Assembly: GCA_023091735.1 (NCBI GenBank)
Contig: JALKBU010000496.1
Coordinates: 1 to 36,639 of the forward strand
Source: Trichomonas tenax
Lineage: Eukaryota; Parabasalia; Trichomonadida; Trichomonadidae
DNA: 36,639 bases
Direction: 5' to 3'
Shown: positions 9,645 through 19,843 of the stretch, piece after piece
Numbering within the stretch: the first letter of the stretch is position 1
Layout: each line of letters opens with the position of its first letter
The notes under the pieces: model-generated
Seen by the model: the letters and a program-made list of their open reading frames with translations, nothing else
Database searches by the model: none
What the model was told of the DNA's origin: nothing
Position numbers and translations under genes: made by a program

Positions 9645-9942
9645 TTTTTCTAAATGATGAAGACATATTTTGTTAAATTTGGCAAAATTATAGTTGCTTA
9701 TTGTTCAAATCTTTTCGAAGAACAGTTTTCCTTTTTATTTTGAACATTGTGTAATTAATATTAACAATAAATTCCATTAATATATATATATTTGTTTGAA
9801 GCTTTCATTATTTCATTCCTTATAATCAGAAAATTGCAAATAAAAGTTGTGATATACTATTAATTATTGGGGTAAACAATATTCGAAGCAGAAGTAATTG
9901 TTTAAATGATATATGGATATAAGAATATTGCAAATTAAAGTT

Positions 9943-10010
9943 GTGATACTATATAATATTATGGTGAGAGTGATACTATATAATATTATGGTGAGAATGA
10001 CACTATAAAA
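9943..10010. repeat. 27-bp tandem repeat, about 2.5 copies
   Basis: GTGATACTATATAATATTAT starts at 9943 and again at 9970, giving a 27-bp period. A degenerate third copy beginning near 9996 ends at about 10010. It lies 160-230 bp upstream of the giant coiled-coil gene. Confidence 0.75.
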
Positions 10011-10168
10011 TGTTTACAACAAAATATGCGTATTTTTCCATCTCGAAACTTGATTCTGGGGTACTGAATATGCATCAGCTAATTGATGGAGAGAAGAATT
10101 TCTAAATTAAAAGAGAAAATTCTGATTTGCAATTTTCAGTAATGAGTTTATGAAGAAAACAAAAAATT

Positions 10169-10177
10169 GTCACTTTT
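10169..10177 (+). promoter_or_regulatory. Initiator GTCACTTTT of the giant coiled-coil gene
   Basis: TCACTTT (10170-10176) fits the trichomonad initiator, with +1 at A10172 and an 18-nt leader to the ATG at 10190. The surrounding ATTGTCACTTTTCAA is repeated exactly at 28959-28973, beside another coiled-coil gene. Confidence 0.6.
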
Positions 10178-10189
10178 CAAGATTTTCCA

Positions 10190-13100
10190 ATGATGCAAAG
10201 AGAGCAGACTGGGATTTCAAGCTCAAACCGGTCACTTTTAGTTGAATTCAATCAGCGGAAGAACTCTTTTTTACAGTCTCTGGAAACAATTCTGTCAGCT
10301 ATTTCATCTGACCAATACGTTAATCAAATGTTTCGCGACACGACGTCTTCTTTTTACATTCCTGATAGAGTGTGCGAATTAGTTTTTATTTATCTCTATG
10401 ACGAACGCGAAAAATACATCAGTTCCCTTCAGGAAGAAATTTCAAATCTCAATTCTCAATTAAAACAAGCAGATGCATCGAAAATCACAGAACTAGGAGA
10501 GAAATTACTCGACGCTACATCTATACATGCTGAAAAAGAAGCACAACAACGAGGGGCTATTAAAATGTTGAAACAACAAATATCTGAATTACAAAAAAGT
10601 ACAAATTTACAATTCACGATTAGTTCAGGTGCTAAGTCATTAAATGATGATTGTAAACTCGTAAAACAACTTGTTTTTAGTTTTGTTTCTCAAATGCAAA
10701 CCGAAATACACACAGCAAAGATGGTTTGTGATGCTTATAAGAAAGCTTGCGAAAAGAAGCAAAGAAAGGCGATTAATAAATTACGTGAAGTCGTTGAAAA
10801 TTATATTCCGGAATTACAAAATCAAATTTCTAATCATGAAGCTATCGAAAATCAACTTAAAAACAGTATGAAGGAACTGCGAGCAGAGAATCTTCAAAAA
10901 GAAAGAAAATATTTGGAAGAAATTTCAAAATTAAACGAAATGATTCAACAATTAAAGGATAACAATAAAATTTTCGAGACACAAAACAAAATAATTGAAG
11001 AATCGATGCAAGAAATTACAACAGACAAAACAAATTCTTCTCCATCAAAAGATCCAACAAAACTTACACAAGAACTCGCCAAAATGGATGCAGAAATGGA
11101 GGCCAAGGACCTTGAAATATTGAGTTTAAGAGATTTGCTTTATTCTAAAAATCAAAAATATAAATCTTTTGGAATTCAATCTGATCCAAAAGAGAATCCT
11201 TTATCAGACGAAATAAAGACGTTAACAGTTACAATCAATAAGCTTAAAGACGAAAATTCTAAAAATCAGGAAAATTTGCAAAAATTCAAAGATGACAAAT
11301 TTAAATTGAAGCAAGCACTGCACCAAATGGAACTAGATAAAGTTAAATTCGATAATAACGCTAAATTACAAATCAATGATTTGAATAATAAAATAACGAA
11401 TTTACAAAAAGAGTTAGAAAACACAAAAAAAGCATTGAACATGAAGCAAAAGAAGATCAACAGTATGTACGACAAAATGAAAGCACCATTACTTGAACAA
11501 AATCAACAAATTGTTTCAATGCAATCAATCATCGACAAACTTAATGGAAAAATCGCAAAACAAAGGGATACAATAACAATTCTCAAGGAAAAACTAATTC
11601 AGTTCCAAGACAACAACTCAGAGTTGCAAACCAAAATTGCAAAATTGGAGGCTTCAGCGAAATTCTCTGAGACTGAAAAAGCAAGTTTGAATAATAAGAT
11701 TTCGAATCTTAATAAAGAAAACACAATGAAGGAAGACACCGTCAAGAAGGTCAAAGATGCAAATCAAACATTGAAGGAGTTCAAGGAAACTGCAAACAAA
11801 CAAATCGCTGACAAAGAAAAGAAACTTCAGGAAATAATGAATGAAAATCAAAAACTCAAAGATAAAAATAAAGAATTGCAGGAAGAATTAGAAGCACACG
11901 AAAAACAAATTGATGAATTGACAAATGGAATTGAAATGACAAACAATGAACTTAAAGGAGCCAAAGGAGAATCATCAAATGCTAAAGTTAAGATTCAAGA
12001 TTTAATGAACGAAAACAACAAACTTAAATCACAAATAAACGAATTAACAAAGCAAATTGATGATTTAGAAAACAAACACAAGCAAACAAAGCTTTCAGCT
12101 CAAAAGTTGCACAAAGACAAAGATGAAAAAATCAACTCAATGATGCGTGAAAAAGATTCATTACAAAATATTCTTGATGAAAAAGATTCTCAGTTTTCTA
12201 TTTTGCAGAGTGATTTATCAACATTGCAAGATAAGAATGAGCAACTTAAGGCTAAGAATGATGCATTATTGAAAGAAAATATTGAATTAAAGAATAACTT
12301 AAATAAGATGAGAGCAGAAAAAGAAGATCTTCAAGAATCATTCTCTCAACTTGAACAATCATCGATAATGAATGACAAAGCAAATGATTTGCTTCAGGAG
12401 TGTTTGCAACATAAATCTAAAGTCAAAGAATTAACAAATGAAAATGCTAAAGTTAACAATGAAATGAAACAGCTTCAGATTGAAAACTCGATTTTGAAAG
12501 AATCTCAACAAAAACTCGAGAAAGAGTTGAAAGATGAAATGGATAATATGCTTGCAATGACAAATAAGATGAACCAAATGGAGTGGGACAACAAATCGAA
12601 AGCTGATGCATTTGCTAAAGAAAAGATAAACTTAGAATATCAGAATCAACAAATTTCAAATGAAAGAGATCTTTTAGCAAATGAAAATAAGAAATTGTCT
12701 GAAGAACAAAATGCTTCATCAGCAAGGTTAAACGAATTTGAAAAGATTGCAAAGAAACAACAGGACGATCTTGTTAAAGCTCAGAACATTTTGCAAAGGA
12801 AATTGCACCAACTCAAAGAAAAGGAAACTCAAAATAAAGCTTTAGAAAAGGAAAACTCAGAACTTAAGAATGCAAAGAATAATTTGGATTCAAAATTGTT
12901 TGAACAAGAGAAAGAATTGAAGTCAAAGGCAGATCAAGGTGAAAAGGATCTCAATTTAATCACAATTAAACTAGGAGAAGCGGAAAAAATCAATGATAAT
13001 CTCGAAAATGAAAATAATGAACTCAAGCAACAAATTAAAGAGAACGACTCTAAATCTTTCGAACAAGAAAAAGAAAACAAAGCTCTGCAATTCAAGTTAG

Positions 13101-16100
13101 ATTCAATTCAAAAAGATCTCAATGACGTAAACGAAAAAATCAATGCCAAAGATCAAAAGATTCAAAATCTTGAAAATTCATTGGCAGAATTGCAAAAGTC
13201 TTCTTTAGAAGCATCCAGCAAATACAAATCAGATCAAGATCAACAGCAAAAAGAACTTCAAGCAGCAAATAACAATCTTAAACAAATTCAATATCAAAAT
13301 GAAACATTACAACAAAAGAACAAAGATTTGGACAGCGAAATTCAGGAATTAAATGAAAAACTTTCGAATGCTGAGAATCAAAACAATGAACTTGAAAAAC
13401 AAATTCAACTCAACAAATTGGAAGGCAGAAAGATTATCAATAACAATGATAAACTCACAAAGGAAAATGCAAGATTAGAAAAAGTTAATAAGCAACTTTT
13501 GGCTGAAACTGAAGAGCAAAGAGAAAAACTTGCAGAAACAGAAGCAATGCTTGAAGAAGAGAAAGAAAAATCAAATTCATCTCAAAAACAAGATAAAGCA
13601 AAGATTGATTCAATGTCAAAGGACATTTCTAATTTGAATAACAGCCTTAAGCAATTGCAAGAAGAAAATCAGAAACTCAAAGATTATTCAACAAAATTAG
13701 AAAATGAAAACAAAGAAACTTCCGAAAATTCACATAAGTTTGATGCTAAAATTTCAGAATATGAAGCTCAAATTCAAGATATAACTGCTGAAAACAAGAA
13801 ACTTCAAAACAAGAATGAAATGTTGAATAAAGCAAATGAGTCAATTAAAGAGCTCCTAAATGATAAACAAACTGAAAATGCAGACTTGAAAGAGCAACAA
13901 ATCGAATTAGAGAATGATTTGAATGATGAAAAACTCAACAATGAAAGATTATCTTCCAGATTGAAAGAAATCGAATCTCAAATTAAAAACAAGAAGGATA
14001 ACATGCTAAAGGATAATAACAAATTATCGCAAAGTGTTAAAGAACTTCAAAATGAAAACTTCGATCTTAAGCAGAAAGTTGCTGATAATGAAGTCGAATT
14101 AAATGATGCACGTGCAAGAGTTGAAAGGCTCACAGCACAAAGTTCAGAATTTGAAAAACAAGTTCAATCAAATGCATCAGATTTACGTACACTCAGAGCA
14201 AAGAATGAATCATTAACCAAAGAAGTTTCTTATTTGAATGACCAGATCCAAAATCTTAAATCAGAAAACGAAGAACTTCGAACAAAGAGAGATGAACTTG
14301 ATACAACATTTAACGAAGGAATGGAAGCTGCTACAAATGAACTCAAGGATGTTAAATCAAAGAATGAATCATTAGAAAGAGAAAATCGTGAATTATCTGA
14401 ATCAAATGAACTTATGAAGATTGAAAATGATAATCTCAAACAAGAAAACGAGAAACTTTCAAATGAACAGCAAAAATTAGCATCAAGGACTCAAGAACTT
14501 GAGAAAGTCAATAAACAGCAACAAGAAAATTTACACAAAGAGCAAAACATTAATCAGAGGAATCAATCTGAATTTGAAGAAGAGAAAAAGAATTTGAAGG
14601 ATGAAATCCATCAACTTGAAATGGATATTGAAAAACACAAATCAACAATTAATGCTCAGGAAAATAAGATTCACGATAGTGAGAAAGAAATTAAAGTTTT
14701 ACAATATAAGCTAGAAAACTTATCGAAAGAAAATAATGACCTCAAATCAAGAACTCAAGAACAGACTCAAAATATTGAAGAACTCGAAGCCAAAGTTGCA
14801 GAATTAGAGAAACAGAATCAAGAAATTGCTAACAGCAATAAATCTGATCAAGAACAGCAGCAGAAGCAATTAGTCACTGCTACAAACAATCTCAAACAAT
14901 TACAGGCCAGCAACGATGCTTTGCAAAAGAAGGTTCAAGAATTACACGAAGAAATCAATGAGTTACGATCTAAACTCGAAGAATCAGAAAAGCAAAATGC
15001 AGAAATGTCAGAAAATCATAAATCACAGCAAGAGAAACAACAGAAAGAGCTTTCAAATGCTCAAAACAATCTCAAACAAGTTCAAACACAAAATGAAACA
15101 TTGATGAAACAAAAAGAAGATAATGAGAAAGAAATCGAAGAATTAGAAAACAAATTATCTGAACTTGAAAATGAATTGATTGAATCAAAGAATAAATTTA
15201 AATCAGAGCAAGATCAATTACATAAAGCTCTTTCTTCATCTCAAGCGAATTTGAAGCAATCTCAATATCAGAATGAATCTCTCATTAGAAAACAATCTGA
15301 TCTTGAAACAGAAGTTGCTGATTTACAAAATAGATTGTCATCACTTGAAAATGAGTCATTAGAAAACATTTCTAAACACAAGCAAGAACAAGATCAACAA
15401 CAGAAAGAACTTTCCAATACTTCAAATAGTCTCAAACAAGCTCAATATCAAAATGAAGTTTTAACACACAAACTTGAGGAACTTGAAAATGAACTCAAAG
15501 AATTGCAGGAAAAGATATCAAACCTTGAAACAGAAAATAATGATTTTGAGAAACAAATCCAAACAATGAAACTTGAAAATAGAAAATTATCAATATCAAG
15601 CGAGAAAATGTCTAAAGAACTCGAATACTTGAAGACTGAAAATGGAAAAATCAAAGAAAACAATAATTCTCTCAACACATCAAACAATGAACTTGATGTT
15701 GAAAATGATAGACTTAAGCTCCAACTTCAAGATAAACAAAGCATTTTGGATTTATTAACAAAAGAATTGACAGAAAATAAATCAAAGTTAGAAACAATTT
15801 CTAAAGAATTGTCTGATCTTAAATCTTCAAACAAGAATCTCACTAAAGAAAAGGAAGGATTGGAAGAAGAAAATAATAATCTTTCAACTGAAAATGAAAC
15901 AATGAAATCGAAGATTGAAAAGCTCAAACAAAAATCTGAAAATCTTAAGAAAGAATTAACTAATGTCAAATTGAAGCTCCAAAATGAACTTATTGAAACT
16001 AAGCAATCTCAGTCAGAAACAGAAAGACAGCTCAATGAAGAAAAGCAGAAATTATCAACTGAACTTGCAGAATTGAAAGTTGAATTGGAGCATTTGAATT

Positions 16101-19100
16101 CTAAATATGATTTAACTCAAAAAGATAATCAAAACTTAACATCTAAGAACGAGCAAATAAATAATGATTTAATGAAATCAAAGACAGAAATTGCTCAACA
16201 TTTGCTCGACAAATCTACTTTGGAAAATCAGCTTGAATCGTCCAATAATCAAATCAAGAATCTCGAAAAACTTCTTGAAAAACAATCAAATGATTCCGAA
16301 GAAATTCAATCTAAATTTGATTCTATTGTTGCTGAGTTGAAGCAAAAATTAGAAAAACAAATCAGTGACCATGATGCACAAATTTCAAAGATTGAGGATG
16401 AAAAGAAAGAAATTCAACAATCTAAAGACAATGAAGTCAACAAATTGAATGAAGAACTCGAAAAACTTCGTGAACAATTAAAGAGTTTAGCATCAGAGAA
16501 TCAAGAAATGAAGGATACGATGGAAGAGAGTCAAATAATGAATGAAAGTTTCGTTAAAGAAGATAATGAAAAAGCTGCATATATTGATCAAATCAAAAAA
16601 CAAAACGCTCAATTACAATCAGATTTGAAGCAATCTAAGAAAGAAAATGATTCACATCAGAAAGAAGTTAAATCAATGAAACAACAAAATGAAAATCTCA
16701 AGAATGCAAATGATGAGAAACAGAAACAAATTGATGAATTAACTCAAGAACTTCAGAGTTTGTATGATTCATTTAACGAAACGAGCACATTAAATGAAAC
16801 AAATTCTATTGAACTTGAAAGACTCAAATCAGAAAATGCAAAACTCAATTCAAGAATTGCAGATCAAAAGTCTTCAATTGAATCATTGTCAAAGGAAAAT
16901 GCTTCAATGAAAGCAAAGAATGAAATATCGCAGAAAGAGATTCAAAAACTTACAGAACAAAATGAAAATCTTCACGAAGAAAATGAGGAAATGAAATCTG
17001 AATCAATCAATAATTCAGAGAAAAACAAAGTTCTTGAAACTGATAATGAAAAGTTCCGATTACTAAATGATCAATTGCAAAAAGATCTTCAAACACAAAA
17101 GCAATCAGTCGAAAAGCTTCAAAATGAAAACATTAATCTGAAAGCTGAGAAAACGACATTAGAAAATACAAATGAAATCACCAAAGCACAAAATGATGAA
17201 TTAACCAAATCAAATATCGATTTAAAGGCAGAAAATGAATCAGTTAAACAACAGTGTTCAACTTTTGATGGAGAAAATAAGAAATTAAAGAAAGAAATTG
17301 ATGCATTGAAGACAGAAAACAAATCGTTAAATTATTCTGTTGCGGATTTGAAAGAAAACTCTGAATCAAGCAAATCAGATCTTATTAGTGATATAACAAA
17401 CTTAAAGAATAATCTTGAAAGTGAAAAGCAAAAGACAGAAAACTTGGTGAATGAAAATAAGAAATTACAGAAAGATTTAGAAGGAGAAAAGAAGAAATCA
17501 AATGCTTTAATATCCCAAAATGATGAAATCAAGAATGAAATGGAAGAATTAGAGAAAGAACTCAAAGAGTTGAAGGAAGAGAATGCAAAACTCCAAGAAG
17601 AAATTGACAAAGAAAAACAGAACAATGAATCTTCAAAGCAACAAAACAAGAAGTTGCAAAAGGATTTAGATTCTGAAAAGAAGAAATCATCAACTTTAAC
17701 AACACAAAATGAAGAATTAAATCACAAACTTGAAGAATCTAAGCAAGAAATTGAAAAACTTAATGATGAAAAGGACAAACTTGAAGAAGATTTAGATGAT
17801 CAAAAACAAATCAACGAGAAGAACATCAGCAATTTGAAGTCAATTCAAAAAGACCTCGAAAATGAAAAACAAAAGTCTGATAATGCAGTCAATGAAAACA
17901 AGAAATTGCAGAAACAAATTGATGCTGAAAAACAGAAGTCTGAAAGCATTTCGAATGACTTCAAGAAGCTTCATAATGAGTTAGAATCAAAAAAGCATAA
18001 GAATGAAGAAGTCACTGAAGCAAATGAGAAACTCAACGATGAAATTGCTCAAAACAAGAAACAATTTGACGAACTTCAGAATGAAAACAAGAAATTGCAA
18101 AAAGAAATTGAAACAGAAAAGCAAAAGTCAGAAAAGATTTCAAGTGATCTACAAAAGCTTCAAGAAAATGCAAGTAAATTTAATGAAGCTAAATCAAGTG
18201 ATATAACATCACTTGAAGATGAAATCAAGACTCAAAAAGTCCAAAATGAAAAGCTTAAAGATGAACTCAAATCATTGAAACAACGCACTAATGAACTTCA
18301 GTTAACTAATGATAAGAACAATAATGATATGAATAGAGTTATCGATGAAGTCAACAAATTCTTCGAAGTTAACTCGCTTAACGATATTCCAATCCAGATA
18401 ATTGAACTCAATGAAAAGATGGAACAAAACAATAGTTTAATGCAAAAGCTCAAAGAAATAATGGAACAAAAGTCATTAAATAATAATGAAGTTCCTGCTG
18501 CTCTTCAAAACATCATCAATGATCGTGATCATCTTTCAAACATCATTCAAAAAGTTACAAAAATAATTCCTGAGGCTGTTTCCGTTGATTCAATTCCAAT
18601 CAAAGTTCAAGTAATGAAAGATAAACTTAATGAAATGGCTGAATTAAATAATCAAACTCTTGATGTTGCCAATGCAAAGTCAATTCATGAACTTCCTAAT
18701 TTGATTTCAAAACTGAAACAAATTTCAAGCAACTTTGAAGACAGAGAATCAAACATTCAAAGTTTGCTTGATGATTATTCATTTGAAGAACTTCCATCTG
18801 AATTACAAAGATTGATCAAAGAAAATACTGATTATAAATCACTAATTAGATCATTGTCAAGCATCATTGCAAGTGACAATATTCTTGAACGCTGCGCGCA
18901 ATTAGTTGAATGCGAAAAGTCTATTGATAGACTTAAGAAGACGACAGCATCGATTCTTGGTCTTTCGGATAATATTGAAGATGAAAGGAAACTCGAAAGC
19001 ATTTTGATAGAACTCAAAGGCAAATTTGATGATAAAGAAAGATTAATTCAAACAACAGAAGCTTTAATTCCTGCTTCTATTGAAGGAGATCTTCCAAGAA

Positions 19101-19819
19101 GAGTTTCTCAACTCAAGAACAAACTCATTGATGCAGAGCAGAAAGTTCAGAGATTCATTAGTGCTATTGGTGGCGATGACCCTGTTTCAACAAGTAGAAA
19201 GATTAATGAATCATTTGCAACATGCAGTTCATTGCTTCTTGAACTAGTAAGAATTGTTACAGAAAATCAGGAAGCAACAATTGAATATCCAATCAATCCA
19301 CCGTTTTCTGCATCAGTAATTGATGAAGCACACAAATTAATCAGACAAAACGAAGACTTAAAGAAGGCAATCAACACTATAATTTCGGAATCTTCGGGTG
19401 TTGGTTATGTTGGCGATAGTTTGAGTGATGCAGTTCATTATCTTGTTAAACATTCTGTCGAGGTTGACAGAAGAAGAGCAATCGAAAGACATATGTCAGA
19501 ATTAAGTGATCTTAGAAAAGTTCATGAACAAGAAGTCAATATTCTCACACAAAATAAGAATGAATCACAAGCAAGAATTAAGAAGTTTAGAGAACAAATT
19601 GCTACAATGGAAAGAGACTTCAGATCGAAAGAAGATAATTACATCTCAGAGATTGAGAGCATGAAAAGCTCTGAGTTCACACTAGAAGAAAAAATGCGAA
19701 AATCTTTGCTTGTGCGTGAAGAATTAATATCATATATCAGTGGAAAATCTACTGATATCGATTTTCTTATGTCAAATTTGAACGACAAAGAAAAGAAATT
19801 AATTAACTTGAAAAATTAA
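10190..19819 (+). CDS. Giant coiled-coil protein (3209 residues), A-type inclusion protein-like
   Basis: Residues 1-75 are non-coil and contain a hydrophobic stretch (RVCELVFIYLYD). About 76-2720 is almost continuous heptad coiled coil, rich in E, K, Q, N and L. This resembles the proteins that trichomonad annotations call 'viral A-type inclusion protein-like', a name based on composition that does not imply viral origin. Four 60-residue units repeat in tandem at 1551-1790, with a related copy at about 1013. A 63-residue repeat runs through about 2420-2580. At 2729-3025 the coil gives way to about nine ~33-residue units, most with an L/I-P in the first eight residues. Coil resumes at about 3075-3170. 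A structural role in cytoskeleton, Golgi or basal body is likely but inferred. ATG 10190 is followed directly by a second ATG, 18 nt after the initiator. Stop and poly(A) signal overlap as TAAATAAA. Confidence 0.9.
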   Translation: MMQREQTGISSSNRSLLVEFNQRKNSFLQSLETILSAISSDQYVNQMFRDTTSSFYIPDRVCELVFIYLYDEREKYISSLQEEISNLNSQLKQADASKITELGEKLLDATSIHAEKEAQQRGAIKMLKQQISELQKSTNLQFTISSGAKSLNDDCKLVKQLVFSFVSQMQTEIHTAKMVCDAYKKACEKKQRKAINKLREVVENYIPELQNQISNHEAIENQLKNSMKELRAENLQKERKYLEEISKLNEMIQQLKDNNKIFETQNKIIEESMQEITTDKTNSSPSKDPTKLTQELAKMDAEMEAKDLEILSLRDLLYSKNQKYKSFGIQSDPKENPLSDEIKTLTVTINKLKDENSKNQENLQKFKDDKFKLKQALHQMELDKVKFDNNAKLQINDLNNKITNLQKELENTKKALNMKQKKINSMYDKMKAPLLEQNQQIVSMQSIIDKLNGKIAKQRDTITILKEKLIQFQDNNSELQTKIAKLEASAKFSETEKASLNNKISNLNKENTMKEDTVKKVKDANQTLKEFKETANKQIADKEKKLQEIMNENQKLKDKNKELQEELEAHEKQIDELTNGIEMTNNELKGAKGESSNAKVKIQDLMNENNKLKSQINELTKQIDDLENKHKQTKLSAQKLHKDKDEKINSMMREKDSLQNILDEKDSQFSILQSDLSTLQDKNEQLKAKNDALLKENIELKNNLNKMRAEKEDLQESFSQLEQSSIMNDKANDLLQECLQHKSKVKELTNENAKVNNEMKQLQIENSILKESQQKLEKELKDEMDNMLAMTNKMNQMEWDNKSKADAFAKEKINLEYQNQQISNERDLLANENKKLSEEQNASSARLNEFEKIAKKQQDDLVKAQNILQRKLHQLKEKETQNKALEKENSELKNAKNNLDSKLFEQEKELKSKADQGEKDLNLITIKLGEAEKINDNLENENNELKQQIKENDSKSFEQEKENKALQFKLDSIQKDLNDVNEKINAKDQKIQNLENSLAELQKSSLEASSKYKSDQDQQQKELQAANNNLKQIQYQNETLQQKNKDLDSEIQELNEKLSNAENQNNELEKQIQLNKLEGRKIINNNDKLTKENARLEKVNKQLLAETEEQREKLAETEAMLEEEKEKSNSSQKQDKAKIDSMSKDISNLNNSLKQLQEENQKLKDYSTKLENENKETSENSHKFDAKISEYEAQIQDITAENKKLQNKNEMLNKANESIKELLNDKQTENADLKEQQIELENDLNDEKLNNERLSSRLKEIESQIKNKKDNMLKDNNKLSQSVKELQNENFDLKQKVADNEVELNDARARVERLTAQSSEFEKQVQSNASDLRTLRAKNESLTKEVSYLNDQIQNLKSENEELRTKRDELDTTFNEGMEAATNELKDVKSKNESLERENRELSESNELMKIENDNLKQENEKLSNEQQKLASRTQELEKVNKQQQENLHKEQNINQRNQSEFEEEKKNLKDEIHQLEMDIEKHKSTINAQENKIHDSEKEIKVLQYKLENLSKENNDLKSRTQEQTQNIEELEAKVAELEKQNQEIANSNKSDQEQQQKQLVTATNNLKQLQASNDALQKKVQELHEEINELRSKLEESEKQNAEMSENHKSQQEKQQKELSNAQNNLKQVQTQNETLMKQKEDNEKEIEELENKLSELENELIESKNKFKSEQDQLHKALSSSQANLKQSQYQNESLIRKQSDLETEVADLQNRLSSLENESLENISKHKQEQDQQQKELSNTSNSLKQAQYQNEVLTHKLEELENELKELQEKISNLETENNDFEKQIQTMKLENRKLSISSEKMSKELEYLKTENGKIKENNNSLNTSNNELDVENDRLKLQLQDKQSILDLLTKELTENKSKLETISKELSDLKSSNKNLTKEKEGLEEENNNLSTENETMKSKIEKLKQKSENLKKELTNVKLKLQNELIETKQSQSETERQLNEEKQKLSTELAELKVELEHLNSKYDLTQKDNQNLTSKNEQINNDLMKSKTEIAQHLLDKSTLENQLESSNNQIKNLEKLLEKQSNDSEEIQSKFDSIVAELKQKLEKQISDHDAQISKIEDEKKEIQQSKDNEVNKLNEELEKLREQLKSLASENQEMKDTMEESQIMNESFVKEDNEKAAYIDQIKKQNAQLQSDLKQSKKENDSHQKEVKSMKQQNENLKNANDEKQKQIDELTQELQSLYDSFNETSTLNETNSIELERLKSENAKLNSRIADQKSSIESLSKENASMKAKNEISQKEIQKLTEQNENLHEENEEMKSESINNSEKNKVLETDNEKFRLLNDQLQKDLQTQKQSVEKLQNENINLKAEKTTLENTNEITKAQNDELTKSNIDLKAENESVKQQCSTFDGENKKLKKEIDALKTENKSLNYSVADLKENSESSKSDLISDITNLKNNLESEKQKTENLVNENKKLQKDLEGEKKKSNALISQNDEIKNEMEELEKELKELKEENAKLQEEIDKEKQNNESSKQQNKKLQKDLDSEKKKSSTLTTQNEELNHKLEESKQEIEKLNDEKDKLEEDLDDQKQINEKNISNLKSIQKDLENEKQKSDNAVNENKKLQKQIDAEKQKSESISNDFKKLHNELESKKHKNEEVTEANEKLNDEIAQNKKQFDELQNENKKLQKEIETEKQKSEKISSDLQKLQENASKFNEAKSSDITSLEDEIKTQKVQNEKLKDELKSLKQRTNELQLTNDKNNNDMNRVIDEVNKFFEVNSLNDIPIQIIELNEKMEQNNSLMQKLKEIMEQKSLNNNEVPAALQNIINDRDHLSNIIQKVTKIIPEAVSVDSIPIKVQVMKDKLNEMAELNNQTLDVANAKSIHELPNLISKLKQISSNFEDRESNIQSLLDDYSFEELPSELQRLIKENTDYKSLIRSLSSIIASDNILERCAQLVECEKSIDRLKKTTASILGLSDNIEDERKLESILIELKGKFDDKERLIQTTEALIPASIEGDLPRRVSQLKNKLIDAEQKVQRFISAIGGDDPVSTSRKINESFATCSSLLLELVRIVTENQEATIEYPINPPFSASVIDEAHKLIRQNEDLKKAINTIISESSGVGYVGDSLSDAVHYLVKHSVEVDRRRAIERHMSELSDLRKVHEQEVNILTQNKNESQARIKKFREQIATMERDFRSKEDNYISEIESMKSSEFTLEEKMRKSLLVREELISYISGKSTDIDFLMSNLNDKEKKLINLKN
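13226..13407 (+). repeat. Diverged upstream copy of the 180-bp coiled-coil repeat
   Basis: Protein sequence from residue 1013 (SDQDQQQKELQAANNNLKQ) matches the repeat at 14840-15559. The similarity continues past the unit end: NNELEKQIQLNKLEGRK here corresponds to NNDFEKQIQTMKLENRK after the last tandem copy. This points to a segmental duplication inside the gene. Confidence 0.6.
14840..15559 (+). repeat. Four tandem 180-bp units within the giant coiled-coil gene
   Basis: Units begin at 14840, 15020, 15200 and 15380, an exact 180-bp spacing. Each encodes about 60 residues on the pattern K-x-x-Q-x-x-Q-x-K-x-L, NLKQ-x-Q, then a heptad stretch ending near LEN. The units have diverged at DNA level but kept their length exactly. 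Confidence 0.75.
18374..19264 (+). repeat. ~33-residue tandem repeat region at the C-terminus of the giant protein
   Basis: From residue 2729 about nine units of 31-35 residues follow one another. They start SLNDIPIQI, SLNNNEVPAAL, AVSVDSIPIKV, KSIHELPNLI, YSFEELPSEL, DNILERCAQL, NIEDERKLESIL, SIEGDLPRRV and DDPVSTSRKI. Each continues with hydrophobic residues at helix spacing. Six of the nine keep a proline in the first eight residues after an L, I or V. I do not recognise a named repeat family. Confidence 0.6.
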
Positions 19820-19843
19820 ATAAACTGTTTGTATTATATTATT

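Larger units (their letters stand above)
8743..10168. other. Intergenic region with decayed fragments and short repeats
   Basis: There is no intact gene. It contains a decayed reading frame (8905-9167), a Pmp-like fragment (9432-9644), dispersed near-copies of a sequence containing ACAATATTCGAA (about 9357 and 9872) and of ATGATATATGGATAT (about 9309 and 9906), and a short tandem repeat at 9943-10010. Confidence 0.5.

Noticed and set aside
10671..19023. Many phenylalanine/serine-rich antisense frames and short sense frames inside the giant coiled-coil gene
   Set aside because: They result from the GAA/AAA/TCA-rich codons of the coiled coil.
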